From Solirubrobacterales bacterium (GTDB lineage: Bacteria > Actinomycetota > Thermoleophilia > Solirubrobacterales > 70-9), in contig JAJNAZ010000018.1 of the NCBI GenBank assembly GCA_021155855.1, forward strand, positions 1 to 47,316: a DNA stretch of 47,316 nt. The letters run 5' to 3'. A program made the position numbers and the translations under genes. The number at the start of each line of letters is the position of its first letter. Within the stretch, counting starts at the first letter, position 1. Shown one piece after another: positions 19,512-31,139 of this stretch. A model generated the notes under the pieces. It searched no databases. It was not told the origin of the DNA and saw only the letters and a list, made by a program, of their open reading frames with translations.

Positions 19512-20588
19512 ATCGACCGGGGCGGCGGCGGCCGTGGCGTCGCCTTCGCGCGGCAGCACGTCGGTGGGGCCGTCGACCCAGGCGCGCACGTGGTCGCCCG
19601 GGTGCCAGGCGGGGAAGCCGAGCCGGCGCGAGCGGATCGTCTGCCCGGACCTCAGGCGCAGCTCGACGAGCTGGTCGTGGCCGAAGAAGCGGCGGCCGAC
19701 CACCTCGGCGCTCGCGGCGCCCTCCGGGCCGCTGATCCCGATCGCGATCGACTCCGGCCGCACCAGCACGTCGACCGGTCCCTTGACCCCCTGCTCGGCC
19801 GAGAACGACCCCAGCTCGCACTCGACTCGCCCCTCCGCCGCGTCGCCCGGGACCACCTCGATCTCACCGAGGAAGCCGGCGACCCAGCGTGAGGCCGGGC
19901 GCGAGTAGATCTCCTCCGGCGTGCCGAACTGCTCGACCCGTCCCTCGCGCATCACCGCGACCGACTCGGCGATGCTCAGCGCCTCGGCCTGGTCGTGGGT
20001 GACGAACAGGGTGGTCACGCCGGCCCGGGTGAGGATCTCGCGCACCTCCTGGCGAAGGCGGTCCCGAAGCCCGGCGTCGAGGTTGGAGAACGGCTCGTCG
20101 AGCAGGATCAGCTCGGGGGTGGGGGCGAGTGACCTGGCGAGCGCCACGCGCTGCTGCTGGCCGCCGGAGAGCTCGTGCACGGGCCGCTGCGCGTCGGCAT
20201 CGAGCCCGACCAGGTCAAGCACCTCGGCGACGCGGCCCCGATCGGGGCTGCGACCGAGCCCGTAGCCGACGTTGCCGGCGACGTCGAGGTGGGGGAAGAG
20301 CGCGTAGTCCTGGAACACCATCCCGATTCGACGCCGCTCCGGGGCGACGAACTCCCCCGGGCCGTTGAGCGTCCGTTCGCCGATCGCGATCTCGCCCGCG
20401 TCGGGACGCTCGAGACCCGCGATCAGGCGCAGGGTCGTCGTCTTGCCGCAGCCGCTCGGACCGAGCAAGGCGCAGACCGAGCCGGCCTCGACCTCGAGAT
20501 CGAGGCCGTCGACGGCCGCCACCGGGCCATAGGCCTTGGCGAGGCCGTCGAGGCGCAGCGGCGCCGCCGTGGCGGCGGTCGCGGTCAC
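19509..20588 (-). CDS. Ferric-iron-type ABC transporter ATP-binding protein
   Basis: The motor ATPase of the importer encoded by the next two genes. Walker A GPSGCGKT is at residues 43-50, the signature is LSGGQQQR, Walker B is LILLDEP and the switch histidine is in FVTHDQAE. After the nucleotide-binding domain comes a TOBE-like C-terminal domain with LVRPESIAIGISGPEG. It has 359 residues. The GTG at 20588 overlaps the permease stop by 4 bases (GTGA). It resembles FbpC/FutC iron or related anion and thiamine importers; the substrate call rests on the partner lipoprotein and the iron box. Confidence 0.88.
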   Translation of the reverse strand: MTATAATAAPLRLDGLAKAYGPVAAVDGLDLEVEAGSVCALLGPSGCGKTTTLRLIAGLERPDAGEIAIGERTLNGPGEFVAPERRRIGMVFQDYALFPHLDVAGNVGYGLGRSPDRGRVAEVLDLVGLDADAQRPVHELSGGQQQRVALARSLAPTPELILLDEPFSNLDAGLRDRLRQEVREILTRAGVTTLFVTHDQAEALSIAESVAVMREGRVEQFGTPEEIYSRPASRWVAGFLGEIEVVPGDAAEGRVECELGSFSAEQGVKGPVDVLVRPESIAIGISGPEGAASAEVVGRRFFGHDQLVELRLRSGQTIRSRRLGFPAWHPGDHVRAWVDGPTDVLPREGDATAAAAPVD

Positions 20589-22222
20589 GCCGCCACCGCG
20601 CCGCGTTCGGAGAGCAGGTAGAGCGGCGGCGCGGCGATCGCCAGCAGGATCAGCGAGGGAATCGCGCTCGCCTCGTAGAAGCCGAAGCTCGTCTGTGTCC
20701 AGATCTCGGTGGCCAAGGTCTCGAACCCGATTGGGGCCAAGATCAGGGTAGCCGGGAGCTCTTTGACGGCGTGCAGGAAGACGAGGGCCGCGCCGGCGAG
20801 GATGCCGCCGCGCACGAGTGGCACGGTGATCGAGCGAAATACCTGCGTCGGCCCCCTCCCGAGGCCGCGGGCCGCCTCTTCGATCCGGGGGGACACCTGC
20901 GTCAACGAGGTGCCGATCGGCCCGATCGCGAGCGGCAGGTAGTGGACGGTGAGGGCGAAGACGAGCATGATCACGGTCTGGTAGAGCGCCGGCGCGGCGC
21001 GGGTGGCGAAGAAGACCAGCGCCAGCGCGACGACGATTCCCGGAAGCGCGTACCCGGCGTGACCGACTCGCTCGAGCGTGCGCGAGAGCGGCGACGGGAA
21101 CCGTCCCGCGAGAACCGCGATCACCAGCGCGGCGAGGGCGCCGCAGATTGCCGCACCGACTCCGGTCATGAGCGAGTTCGCCGCCAGCCCGCCGGCGAGC
21201 TCGAGCGAGGTCGAGCCGGCGGAGATCCCCTTGCTCGACCAGTAGACGAGCACCGCGACCGGGAGCACCAATGCGATCAGGGCCAGCAAGCCGCAGCCCG
21301 CTAGCGCCGGCCAGCGCCAGCGACCGAGCGCGTAGGCGCGGGGCGGGCGGGCGGTGCCAGGGCCGAGCCGGTGCAGGGCGCGCGCGTGGCGGATGCGCGA
21401 GTTGAGCCACAGCGCGAGCAGCATCAGGACCACGAGCACCGCGCCGAGGCCGGCCGCTGCGGTGCGGTCGAAGCTCGACTTGTAGGTGAGGTAGATCTCA
21501 TTGGTGAAGGCGTCGAAGCGCATGATCGAGACGGCGCCGAAGTCGCTGATCACATATAGGGCGACGAGCAGGCCGCCCACCGCGAGCGCAGGCCACAGCT
21601 GCGGCATGACGACCGAGCGGAAGGTCGCCAGCGGGGTGCGGCCCATCGCGCGCGCGGCGTCCTCGAGCTGCGGATCGAGGCGGCGCAGGGTGGAGCGCAC
21701 CGGGAGCAGGACCAGCGGGTAGGTGAACAGGCTGAGCACGAGCCAGGCGCCGGGGAAGCCGTAGATCGAGGGCAGCCGCTCGACACCGAGCAGGTCCTGG
21801 AGGATTCCGTTCGGCCCCAGGGCGGCGACGAACAGGTAGGCGCCGACGTAACTGGGGATCACCAGCGGCAGGGTGAGCAGCGTCGCCCACAGGCGCCGCC
21901 CGGGGAGGTCGGTGCGCACGGTGAGCCAGCCGATCGGCAGCGCGATCGCGATCGCGGTGGCGGTGACGGCGGCGGCGAGGCCGAGGGTGCGAGCAACCAG
22001 CAGGGCCGTATCGGCGTCGAAGGCGACCTCGAGGGCCGGCCCGAGGTCGCCGGCGACCACGATCAGCAGATAGGCGGCGGGGAGCATCGCGGCGGCCCCG
22101 ACGACGATCCCGGCGGCGAGCAGCGCCACCGGCGGTCGCCGCTCGGAGAGCAGCCAGGGAAGCCCGAGCCCACCCATCCGGGGCTCGGCTCGGACCGTCT
22201 CGCCGGTGCCCGGAGGCGTCAT
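20585..22222 (-). CDS. Ferric-iron-type ABC transporter permease, two fused domains
   Basis: A 545-residue membrane protein with about 12 hydrophobic segments in two homologous halves, as in FbpB-type permeases. Each half has an EAA loop that docks the ATPase: EDAARAMGRTPLATF in the first half and EEAARGLGRGPTQVF in the second. The ATG at 22222 shares a base with the stop of the binding-protein gene, and the stop overlaps the ATPase start. It would carry the ligand released by the binding protein across the cytoplasmic membrane. Confidence 0.88.
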   Translation of the reverse strand: MTPPGTGETVRAEPRMGGLGLPWLLSERRPPVALLAAGIVVGAAAMLPAAYLLIVVAGDLGPALEVAFDADTALLVARTLGLAAAVTATAIAIALPIGWLTVRTDLPGRRLWATLLTLPLVIPSYVGAYLFVAALGPNGILQDLLGVERLPSIYGFPGAWLVLSLFTYPLVLLPVRSTLRRLDPQLEDAARAMGRTPLATFRSVVMPQLWPALAVGGLLVALYVISDFGAVSIMRFDAFTNEIYLTYKSSFDRTAAAGLGAVLVVLMLLALWLNSRIRHARALHRLGPGTARPPRAYALGRWRWPALAGCGLLALIALVLPVAVLVYWSSKGISAGSTSLELAGGLAANSLMTGVGAAICGALAALVIAVLAGRFPSPLSRTLERVGHAGYALPGIVVALALVFFATRAAPALYQTVIMLVFALTVHYLPLAIGPIGTSLTQVSPRIEEAARGLGRGPTQVFRSITVPLVRGGILAGAALVFLHAVKELPATLILAPIGFETLATEIWTQTSFGFYEASAIPSLILLAIAAPPLYLLSERGAVAA

Positions 22223-23259
22223 CACAGCGCCCCCGCCTCCTGCATCAGCTCGACCGTCGCCTGGACCTCGGCGATGTCGTTGAGGTCTCCGCGCGGCACC
22301 GGGATCGCGGCCAGCGCCACGCTTAGCGACGGGTCGGGCTCGACCCCGCGGGCGAGCGGGTACTCCTTCGAGCTGGCGCTGAAGTAGCGCTGGCTCTCGG
22401 GCGCAAGCAGCGAGCGGATGAAGTCGAACGCCTCGTCCTTGCGGTCGCTCGACTCGAGCACCCCGGCGCTGGTCAGCAGCAGGAGCGACCCGAGGCCCTC
22501 GGGGGGGAAGTAGACACCGACCGGGTACTCGGGCCCCTCGGCGGCGATCGCCTGGGCGACGTAGTAGTGGTTGAGCAGGCCGACGTCGACCTCCTCGTTG
22601 GCGATCGCGTCGCGGATCGCGACGTTGTTCGGGTAGTCGACCGCCTCGTTGGCGACCATGCCCTCGACCCACTCGCGCGCGACCTCGTCGCCGTATTCGA
22701 GCCGCAGCGCGGTGACGTACTGCTGCAGCGAGTCGGTCACCGGCGCCCACCCGACCCTGCCCTCCCACTCGGGGTCGGTGAGCTTCAGCGGCGAGTCGGG
22801 AAGCTCCGACCGCTCTGTCGCCTCGCCGTAGGCGAGGGTGCGGGCTCGGCCCGTGATCCCGATCCAGCGGCCCTCGGGGTCGCGGAACCGGGCCGGGACG
22901 CGGTCGAGGATGTCCGCCGGCAGCTCCGCCAGCAGGGCCCGCTCGGCGACGGCGCCGATCGCCCCCGGCTCCTGGGCGAAGAAGACGTCCGCGGGGGAGT
23001 TCGACCCCTCCTCGACCAGGGTGGCGGCGAGGTCACCGGTCTCGGCGAAGCGAACCTGCACGTCGCGGTCGGCGGCGGCCTCGTAGATGTCGACCGCGCC
23101 GCCGATCGCGGCGGCGATCCGCCCCGAGTAGAGCGTGATCCCCTCCGTCTCGGGCTCCGGCGGCCCGCCCCCGGAGTCTTCGGAGGTCGCGCTGCAGGCA
23201 GCCACGACGAGGCTCGCGAGGGCGAGCAGCGTTGTCATTCCTAGTCGCACAGTCGGCAT
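22222..23259 (-). CDS. Ferric-iron-type ABC substrate-binding lipoprotein
   Basis: A 345-residue periplasmic-type binding protein anchored as a lipoprotein. A hydrophobic signal ends in a lipobox at VAAC with Cys22, followed by a Ser/Gly/Pro/Glu-rich linker. The mature part opens with ITLYSGR, and NHYY near residue 229 resembles the tyrosine pair that binds Fe3+ in FbpA/FutA proteins. The ATG at 23259 is 7 codons before an alternative ATG at 23238. The start codon overlaps an iron box. It is the first gene of a three-gene importer operon transcribed leftward. Confidence 0.87.
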   Translation of the reverse strand: MPTVRLGMTTLLALASLVVAACSATSEDSGGGPPEPETEGITLYSGRIAAAIGGAVDIYEAAADRDVQVRFAETGDLAATLVEEGSNSPADVFFAQEPGAIGAVAERALLAELPADILDRVPARFRDPEGRWIGITGRARTLAYGEATERSELPDSPLKLTDPEWEGRVGWAPVTDSLQQYVTALRLEYGDEVAREWVEGMVANEAVDYPNNVAIRDAIANEEVDVGLLNHYYVAQAIAAEGPEYPVGVYFPPEGLGSLLLLTSAGVLESSDRKDEAFDFIRSLLAPESQRYFSASSKEYPLARGVEPDPSLSVALAAIPVPRGDLNDIAEVQATVELMQEAGAL

Positions 23260-23277
23260 TAGGGAAGCCTAATCTTA
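23259..23277. promoter_or_regulatory. DtxR/IdeR-type iron box in a divergent promoter
   Basis: The 19 bases TTAGGGAAGCCTAATCTTA match 17 of 19 positions of the IdeR/DtxR consensus TWAGGTWAGSCTWACCTWA. The site overlaps the start codon of the leftward iron-importer operon. It also covers TAATCT (23270-23275), which lies 8 bases before the ATG of the rightward gene at 23284, and TAGGCT on the minus strand, 6 bases before the importer ATG. A repressor bound with Fe2+ would therefore block both leaderless promoters. Confidence 0.8.
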
Positions 23278-23283
23278 GGGTCC

Positions 23284-24714
23284 ATGCCCTCGCCCCGCCT
23301 CGCCGTGTCGCTGCTCGTCGCTGCCCTCGCCGCGCTCTCGCTGCTGCTGCCCTTCGCGCTCGTCTACGACCCCTGGGCGTGGCTGGTCTGGGGCCGCGAG
23401 ATCACCGGACTCGAGCTCGATACCGGGTCCGGCCCGTCGTGGAAGCCGTTGCCGGTGATCGCCACCACCCTCGCGGCCCCGGCCGGCGGGGCCGCGCCCG
23501 AGCTCTGGACGCTGCTCGCGCGGGCCGGATGGCTGGCGTCCGTGGCCCTCGCTTGGGCGCTGGCGGCGAGGCTCGTGATCCCCCCGGGACTGAGCATGCG
23601 GGCCGCCGCGCGGCTCGCGCCGGCGCGAATCCGCCGCGCGCGGATCGCGGCCGGGGCGCTGGCCGCGGCGGGCGTCCTGCTCCTCCACGACCCGTTCACC
23701 CCGTGGGTGCGGCAGTTCGCCGGCGGGCTCTCGGAGCCGCTGCTGGTCGCGCTCGCGCTCGGCGCGGTCGAGCGCCAGCTTGCGGCCCGGCCCGGGCAGG
23801 CGTTCGCGCTCGGCGTCGGCGCGGCGCTCCTGCGCCCGGAGGCGTGGCCGCTGTTGGCCGTCTACGGGTACGTTCTCTGGCGGCGGCATCCCGGGCTGCG
23901 GGTCGGGCTCGCCGCCGGCGCCCTCGCCGTGCCGCTGCTTTGGCTCGGCCCCGACCTGATCGGATCAGGCGACCCCCTCACGGGCGCCAGGCGAGCGCGC
24001 GAGGCGACCGGCACGGCTCCCGCCGAGGCCCTGGAGGCGATCGGACGGGCGCTCAACCTGGTCCTCGCGGGGCTCTGGGCGGCGGCCGCCTACGCGGGCT
24101 GCACCGCCTGGCGCGCCCGCGAGCGCCCGATCGTCGTCCTCGCCGCGGGCGCGCTCGGCTGGATCGCGATCGTCGCCGCCCTCGCCGCCGCCGGTTACGC
24201 CGGGATCCCCCGCTTCGCGGCGCCGGCGGCGGCGATCGCCTGCGTGCTCGGCGGCGTCGGCGCCGTACGCCTGCTGGCGCTGTGGGGACGCGCGCCGCGG
24301 ATGAGCCCGCGGCGGCGAGCACTGGCGGTCGCCTGCGCGGCGCTCGCCGTCGGGCTGGCGGTGCAGGGGGCGATCCGGGCGGCCGATGTCCCCGGTGACC
24401 TGCGCGGCGCCAACCAGTTTCGGGACGGGGTCGAGGACCTGTTCGCGGTCGTCGCCGGGGCCGGTCGCGAACGCGTCGTAGCCTGCGGAGGGGTGACCAC
24501 CAGCGACTTCCTCACCGAGACGGCCCTGGCGTGGAGGCTCGAGCTCGGCCTCGGCGGGGTCGAGCGCCGAATCGCCTCGGCGCCGGCGGCGGGTACCTCG
24601 TTTCTCGACGCCGACGCCCCGGCGGAGGCCCGGCGCGCGGTGCTCGCAGCCGGCCGCCGGGTCGCGGGCCGGGGGCGGTGGACCGCCTACGAGGTCTTCT
24701 GTGCAAATAATTAG
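23284..24714 (+). CDS. Polytopic membrane protein, GT-C glycosyltransferase-like
   Basis: A 476-residue membrane protein of unproven function. About ten hydrophobic segments fill residues 5-365. After the first comes YDPWAWLVWGREI, an acidic-aromatic loop in the position where GT-C (GT39-like, polyprenyl-phosphate-dependent) enzymes hold their catalytic aspartate. A soluble C-terminal part of about 110 residues follows. Its neighbours (GT2 glycosyltransferase, oxidoreductase, phosphatase-type enzyme) support a role in building an envelope glycan or glycolipid. The start ATG lies 8 bases after TAATCT, suggesting a leaderless transcript controlled by the iron box. A non-enzymatic membrane role is not excluded. 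Confidence 0.8.
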   Translation: MPSPRLAVSLLVAALAALSLLLPFALVYDPWAWLVWGREITGLELDTGSGPSWKPLPVIATTLAAPAGGAAPELWTLLARAGWLASVALAWALAARLVIPPGLSMRAAARLAPARIRRARIAAGALAAAGVLLLHDPFTPWVRQFAGGLSEPLLVALALGAVERQLAARPGQAFALGVGAALLRPEAWPLLAVYGYVLWRRHPGLRVGLAAGALAVPLLWLGPDLIGSGDPLTGARRAREATGTAPAEALEAIGRALNLVLAGLWAAAAYAGCTAWRARERPIVVLAAGALGWIAIVAALAAAGYAGIPRFAAPAAAIACVLGGVGAVRLLALWGRAPRMSPRRRALAVACAALAVGLAVQGAIRAADVPGDLRGANQFRDGVEDLFAVVAGAGRERVVACGGVTTSDFLTETALAWRLELGLGGVERRIASAPAAGTSFLDADAPAEARRAVLAAGRRVAGRGRWTAYEVFCANN

Positions 24715-24724
24715 GTATGCCTAA
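24711..24724. promoter_or_regulatory. Second TTAGG-N4-CCTAA site on the GT2 start codon
   Basis: TTAGGTATGCCTAA is an inverted repeat that overlaps the stop of the preceding gene and contains the ATG (24717) of the glycosyltransferase gene. Extended to ATTAGGTATGCCTAAT it matches 14 of 16 bases of the iron box at 23258-23273. The outer half of the IdeR consensus is not conserved (13 of 19 overall), so binding is less certain than at the first site. Confidence 0.55.
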
Positions 24725-25691
24725 TACCCGACCCAGGCAAGCCCGGCGCGAGAGCACGACCGGCACCGCGCCGACTCTGGCGGCGGTCGTCCCGGCGACC
24801 GATGCCCCGCCGACGCTCGAGCGCTGCGTCGCCGCCCTGCGCGCCTCCAGCTCGCCACCGGACGAGCTCGTGGTGGTGAAGAGCCCACCCGGCGCCGGCC
24901 CAGCAGCGGCGCGAAACGCCGGCGCCGCCGAGGTGAGCGCCGAGGTGATCGCGTTCGTCGACTCGGACGTCGAGGTCCACCGCGACGCGCTCGAACGCGT
25001 CCGGCGAGCGTTCGCCGCCGACCCCCGGCTGGCCGCCGTCTTCGGCAGCTACGACGATCGCCCCGCCGATCCGCGCCCCGTGTCGCGATTTCGCAACCTG
25101 CTCCATCACCACGTCCACACGAGCTCCCCGGGTCCTGCGGAGACCTTCTGGGCGGGGCTCGGGGCGATCCGCCGTGATGTTTTCGCCGCCGCGGGGGGCT
25201 TTGACGCCGAGCGGTTCGGGGAGGCGGCGATCGAGGACATCGAGCTCGGCATGCGCCTGAGCGCCGGCGGGGCCTCGATCGCGCTCGACCCGGAGATCCG
25301 CGGGACCCACCTGAAGAGCTGGTCGCTCGTGGAGATGGTGCGAACCGACCTCCGGCGCCGCGGGATTCCCTGGGTCCGCCTGCAGCTCGAGTCGCGGCGA
25401 GCCTCCGCCGCCCTCAACCTCGGCTGGTGCCATCGGCTCAGCGCGCTCGCCTCGGTGGCCGCGGCGTACGCGGTCGCGCGCCGGCGGCCGCCGGCGCTTG
25501 CCGCCGCCCTCGGCGGCCTGGTAGCGCTGAACGGGCGCTTCTACGCGCTCCTGCGCAGCCAGGGCGGGCTGGCGCTGGCGGCGATCGGCGTCCCGTTGCA
25601 CGTCATCCATCACCTGGTGGCGGTGGCCGCGGTGATCGTCGGCGGCCTCGCCCACGTCCTCGCACCGGCGCGTGCGAGGCGCGCGCCGTGA
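24717..25691 (+). CDS. Family 2 glycosyltransferase with C-terminal membrane segments
   Basis: A 324-residue GT-A fold enzyme. The nucleotide-sugar site has FVDSD with the metal-binding DSD at residues 82-84, and the catalytic-base region has AIEDIELGMRL with ED at 173-174. Hydrophobic segments between about residues 230 and 318 anchor it to the membrane. The acceptor and sugar are unknown. It starts 2 bases after the membrane-protein gene and overlaps the oxidoreductase by 4 bases, so the set is one operon. The start codon lies inside a palindromic operator-like site. Confidence 0.88.
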   Translation: MPNTRPRQARRESTTGTAPTLAAVVPATDAPPTLERCVAALRASSSPPDELVVVKSPPGAGPAAARNAGAAEVSAEVIAFVDSDVEVHRDALERVRRAFAADPRLAAVFGSYDDRPADPRPVSRFRNLLHHHVHTSSPGPAETFWAGLGAIRRDVFAAAGGFDAERFGEAAIEDIELGMRLSAGGASIALDPEIRGTHLKSWSLVEMVRTDLRRRGIPWVRLQLESRRASAALNLGWCHRLSALASVAAAYAVARRRPPALAAALGGLVALNGRFYALLRSQGGLALAAIGVPLHVIHHLVAVAAVIVGGLAHVLAPARARRAP

Positions 25692-26602
25692 GCGGCGGCC
25701 GCGCGCCACTGCGGCTCGGCCTCGTCGGCTGCGGCCGGCTCGCCGAGGCGGGCTATCTGCCCGCAATCGCCGGCGCCGGCGGCGTCGAGCTGGTCGCGGT
25801 CGCAGACCCGCGGGCCGAGCGCCGCGAGCTGGTGGCGCGGTTGGGCGCTCCCGACCCAGGCTCGGGTGCGGTCGCGACCCACGCCGAGGCGGCCACCCTG
25901 CTCGCCGCGGGCGGCCTCGACGCCGTGATCGTCGCCAGCCCGCCCGCCGAGCACGTCGAGCACGCGCGCCTGGCGAGCGAGGCTGGGATCGCCTGCCTGG
26001 TGGAGAAACCGCCGGCGCCGGAGCTGGCGGGGGCCAAGCGGCTGGCCGAGCTTGCCCGGCCGCCGTGGATCGGCTTCAACCGCCGCTTCCAGCACGCGGC
26101 GGCGCTGCTCCGCGCGGTGCCGTCGGAGGGGCCGCTGGAGCTGCTGCTCGAGCTCCACTACCGGCGCGACTCCTGGCGCGCGGTCTCGATCAGAGACGAC
26201 GCGGTCCTCGACCTCGCTCCGCATCTCGTCGACCTGGCGCTGCTGCTCGCCGGCGCGCGGACGGCGACGGTGCGCGTCGCGACCCTGACCTCCGAGCGAG
26301 TCGAGCTCGATCTCGACACCGGCCGCGTGCGGGCGCGGATACGCTGCGCCACCGATCGCGCCCATCGCGAGCTCGTCGTCGTCCGGCATCCGGGCGGGGC
26401 GAGGATCGCGGCCAGCCGGGCGGGCGGCTTCCTGCGCGGGGCGGTGGCGCGGATCCCTGCCGTCGCGCATCCCCTGATCGCCTCGCTCCGGGCCCAGTTG
26501 GGTGCCTTCGCCGCTGTCGCGCGCGGCGCCGAGGGCGGCCTGTTGGCGACGGCCGAGGACGGCGTCCGGGCGATGCGCGTGATCGAGGCGGCCGCGGCTT
26601 GA
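25688..26602 (+). CDS. Gfo/Idh/MocA family oxidoreductase
   Basis: A 304-residue NAD(P)-dependent sugar-type dehydrogenase. The Rossmann motif GLVGCGRLAEAGYLP is at residues 11-25. ACLVEKPPAPE near residue 105 carries the conserved EKP lysine, and LDLAPHLVDLALLL near 178 has the catalytic histidine. The GTG at 25688 lies in a GTGA overlap with the glycosyltransferase gene; further upstream the frame runs through that gene. In this context it probably oxidises or epimerises a sugar destined for the glycan made by the operon, which is inference. Confidence 0.87.
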   Translation: MSGGRAPLRLGLVGCGRLAEAGYLPAIAGAGGVELVAVADPRAERRELVARLGAPDPGSGAVATHAEAATLLAAGGLDAVIVASPPAEHVEHARLASEAGIACLVEKPPAPELAGAKRLAELARPPWIGFNRRFQHAAALLRAVPSEGPLELLLELHYRRDSWRAVSIRDDAVLDLAPHLVDLALLLAGARTATVRVATLTSERVELDLDTGRVRARIRCATDRAHRELVVVRHPGGARIAASRAGGFLRGAVARIPAVAHPLIASLRAQLGAFAAVARGAEGGLLATAEDGVRAMRVIEAAAA

Positions 26603-28158
26603 TCTGCGTGCTGCAGTTCGACGCCGCCGGCGTCGCGGTGCTCGATCGTCTCCTCGCCGAGGGGCGGCTGCCCAATCTGGCTGCGCTGGCCGCGCATGGA
26701 CGTCGGCACGAGCTCGAAACGCCGGCCGTCGACTTCGCCGCGAGCGCCTTTCACACCCTCTACAGCGGCAGCGAGCTCGGCGACCACGGGGTCTTCTACC
26801 CGTTCCAGTGGTCCGCGGGCGAGCAGCGGGCCCGCTACGCGACCGCGTTCGACGGCCCGCCCGCGGTTTGGGAGCGGCTCGCCGCGGCCGGCCTGCGAAC
26901 GCTGGCGATCGATCCATACGAATGCCGTCCGCCGGCGACCGCGAACGGCGTCTTCATCTGCGGCTGGGGGTTCGCCGATCGGGTTGTGCTGCCGCGCTGG
27001 TCGCGTCCCGTGGGCGCCGGGCGGGCGCACGCCCGGCGCCACGGCCGCGGCCCGGAGGCGACCGAGGTCTTCGGCCGCCCGCGCCCGCGCGAGCTCCTGC
27101 GCCTGCGCGAGAAGCTGATTGCCGCGCCGGGCCGGATCGCCGCCCTCGCCGAGGAGCTGCTGGCGCGCGAGCGCTTCGATGCGGCCTGGCTCACCTTCAG
27201 CGCCGCCCACCTCGCCGGCCACCAGTTCTGGGACCTCTCCCAGGTCGACGCGCGGGCGCTCGACCCGAAGTCGCGCCGGGCGCTCGAGGGCGCGCTCGAC
27301 GAGGTCTACGTCGCGGTCGATCGTGCCCTCGGCGGCGTGCTCGCGGCGCTGCCCGCGGGCGCCGAGGTGATCGTCACCTCGGCGGTGGGCATGGACGTCA
27401 ACACCAGCCGCGCCGACCTGCTGCCGGAGATGCTCGCAGCGGTGCTCGCCGGTGGCCCGGTGCAGACGGACGGTTCGGGCGCGATCTGGCGCCTGCGAGC
27501 GGCGATGCCCGCCGGCCTGCGCCGCGCGATCGCCGGCGCGATCCCCGATCGCGCGGCGCTCGAGCTGACCGCGCGGCTCGAGCTGCGGGGGCTCGACTGG
27601 ACCACCACCCGCGCCTTCGCCCATCCCGCCGACAACCAGGGGTACGTGCGCCTCAACCTGCGCGGGCGCGAGCGGCAGGGGATCGTCGACCCGACCGCGG
27701 CGGATGGACTGCTGGACGAGGTCGCCGCCGGGCTCTCGAGTTTCGAGGATCCCGACGGAGCGCCCGCGGTGGCCTCGACCGCGCGTCCCGGAGACCTCTA
27801 CCCCGGCCGGCACGCAGAGCGCCTACCCGACCTCGTCGTGCGCTGGTCCGAGCGTCCGGCGACGAGGCTGACCGAGGTGCGCTCGGCGCACTTCGGCACC
27901 GTTCGCCGCCGCGGCGGCGGCTCGGGCCGTGCCGGCAACCACACCGCCGGCGACGGGTGGGCGATCGTCGTTCCCGCGCGCTCGGCCCATGCCGCGCCCG
28001 TGCGCGCGCCGCGTCTCGTCGACGTCGCTGCCACCGTCTGCGAGCTCGTCGGCGCGGATCGGTCCGAGCTGCCGGGCGAGCCGCTGCTGACGAGCCCGGG
28101 CTCCGAGCCCGCGTCGAGCGAGCTCGGCCGCCGAGTGGCGGCGCCGCCGGGCAGGTGA
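26599..28158 (+). CDS. Alkaline phosphatase superfamily protein (type I phosphodiesterase-like)
   Basis: A 519-residue soluble-looking enzyme. It starts at a TTG that overlaps the preceding stop by 4 bases, giving MICVLQFDAAGVAVLDRLL; the aspartate is the first metal ligand. ASAFHTLYSGSELGDHGVFYP resembles the nucleophile region of nucleotide pyrophosphatase/phosphodiesterase relatives. Further metal-site candidates are GMDVN near residue 265 and the late GNHTAGDGW. No signal peptide is seen, so it acts in the cytoplasm unless exported otherwise. The substrate is unknown; hydrolysis or transfer of a phospho-sugar group would fit the operon. Confidence 0.82.
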   Translation: MICVLQFDAAGVAVLDRLLAEGRLPNLAALAAHGRRHELETPAVDFAASAFHTLYSGSELGDHGVFYPFQWSAGEQRARYATAFDGPPAVWERLAAAGLRTLAIDPYECRPPATANGVFICGWGFADRVVLPRWSRPVGAGRAHARRHGRGPEATEVFGRPRPRELLRLREKLIAAPGRIAALAEELLARERFDAAWLTFSAAHLAGHQFWDLSQVDARALDPKSRRALEGALDEVYVAVDRALGGVLAALPAGAEVIVTSAVGMDVNTSRADLLPEMLAAVLAGGPVQTDGSGAIWRLRAAMPAGLRRAIAGAIPDRAALELTARLELRGLDWTTTRAFAHPADNQGYVRLNLRGRERQGIVDPTAADGLLDEVAAGLSSFEDPDGAPAVASTARPGDLYPGRHAERLPDLVVRWSERPATRLTEVRSAHFGTVRRRGGGSGRAGNHTAGDGWAIVVPARSAHAAPVRAPRLVDVAATVCELVGADRSELPGEPLLTSPGSEPASSELGRRVAAPPGR

Positions 28159-28200
28159 CTCGAGGCTCGAACCGCCACGGGACCACCCGGGGACCGTCCG

Positions 28201-28206
28201 TAGAAT
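28201..28206 (+). promoter_or_regulatory. Candidate -10 for surE-ligA
   Basis: TAGAAT lies in the 81-base gap before surE, 33 bases upstream of its ATG. No clear -35 is present 16-18 bases upstream. It is the best promoter candidate in the gap. Confidence 0.35.
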
Positions 28207-28239
28207 CGCCAATCGGTACGACCTGACCGTCAACAGCGA

Positions 28240-31139
<2,900 letters not shown>

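Noticed and set aside
20585-22768. Longer start for the ABC permease
   Set aside because: The upstream part of the frame runs antiparallel in meaning to the binding-protein coding sequence; the ATG at 22222 overlaps the previous stop as expected in a coupled operon.
26158-27813. A 551-codon antisense frame over the oxidoreductase-phosphatase pair
   Set aside because: It has no recognisable motifs, while the sense frames carry clear family motifs and overlapping start-stop pairs.
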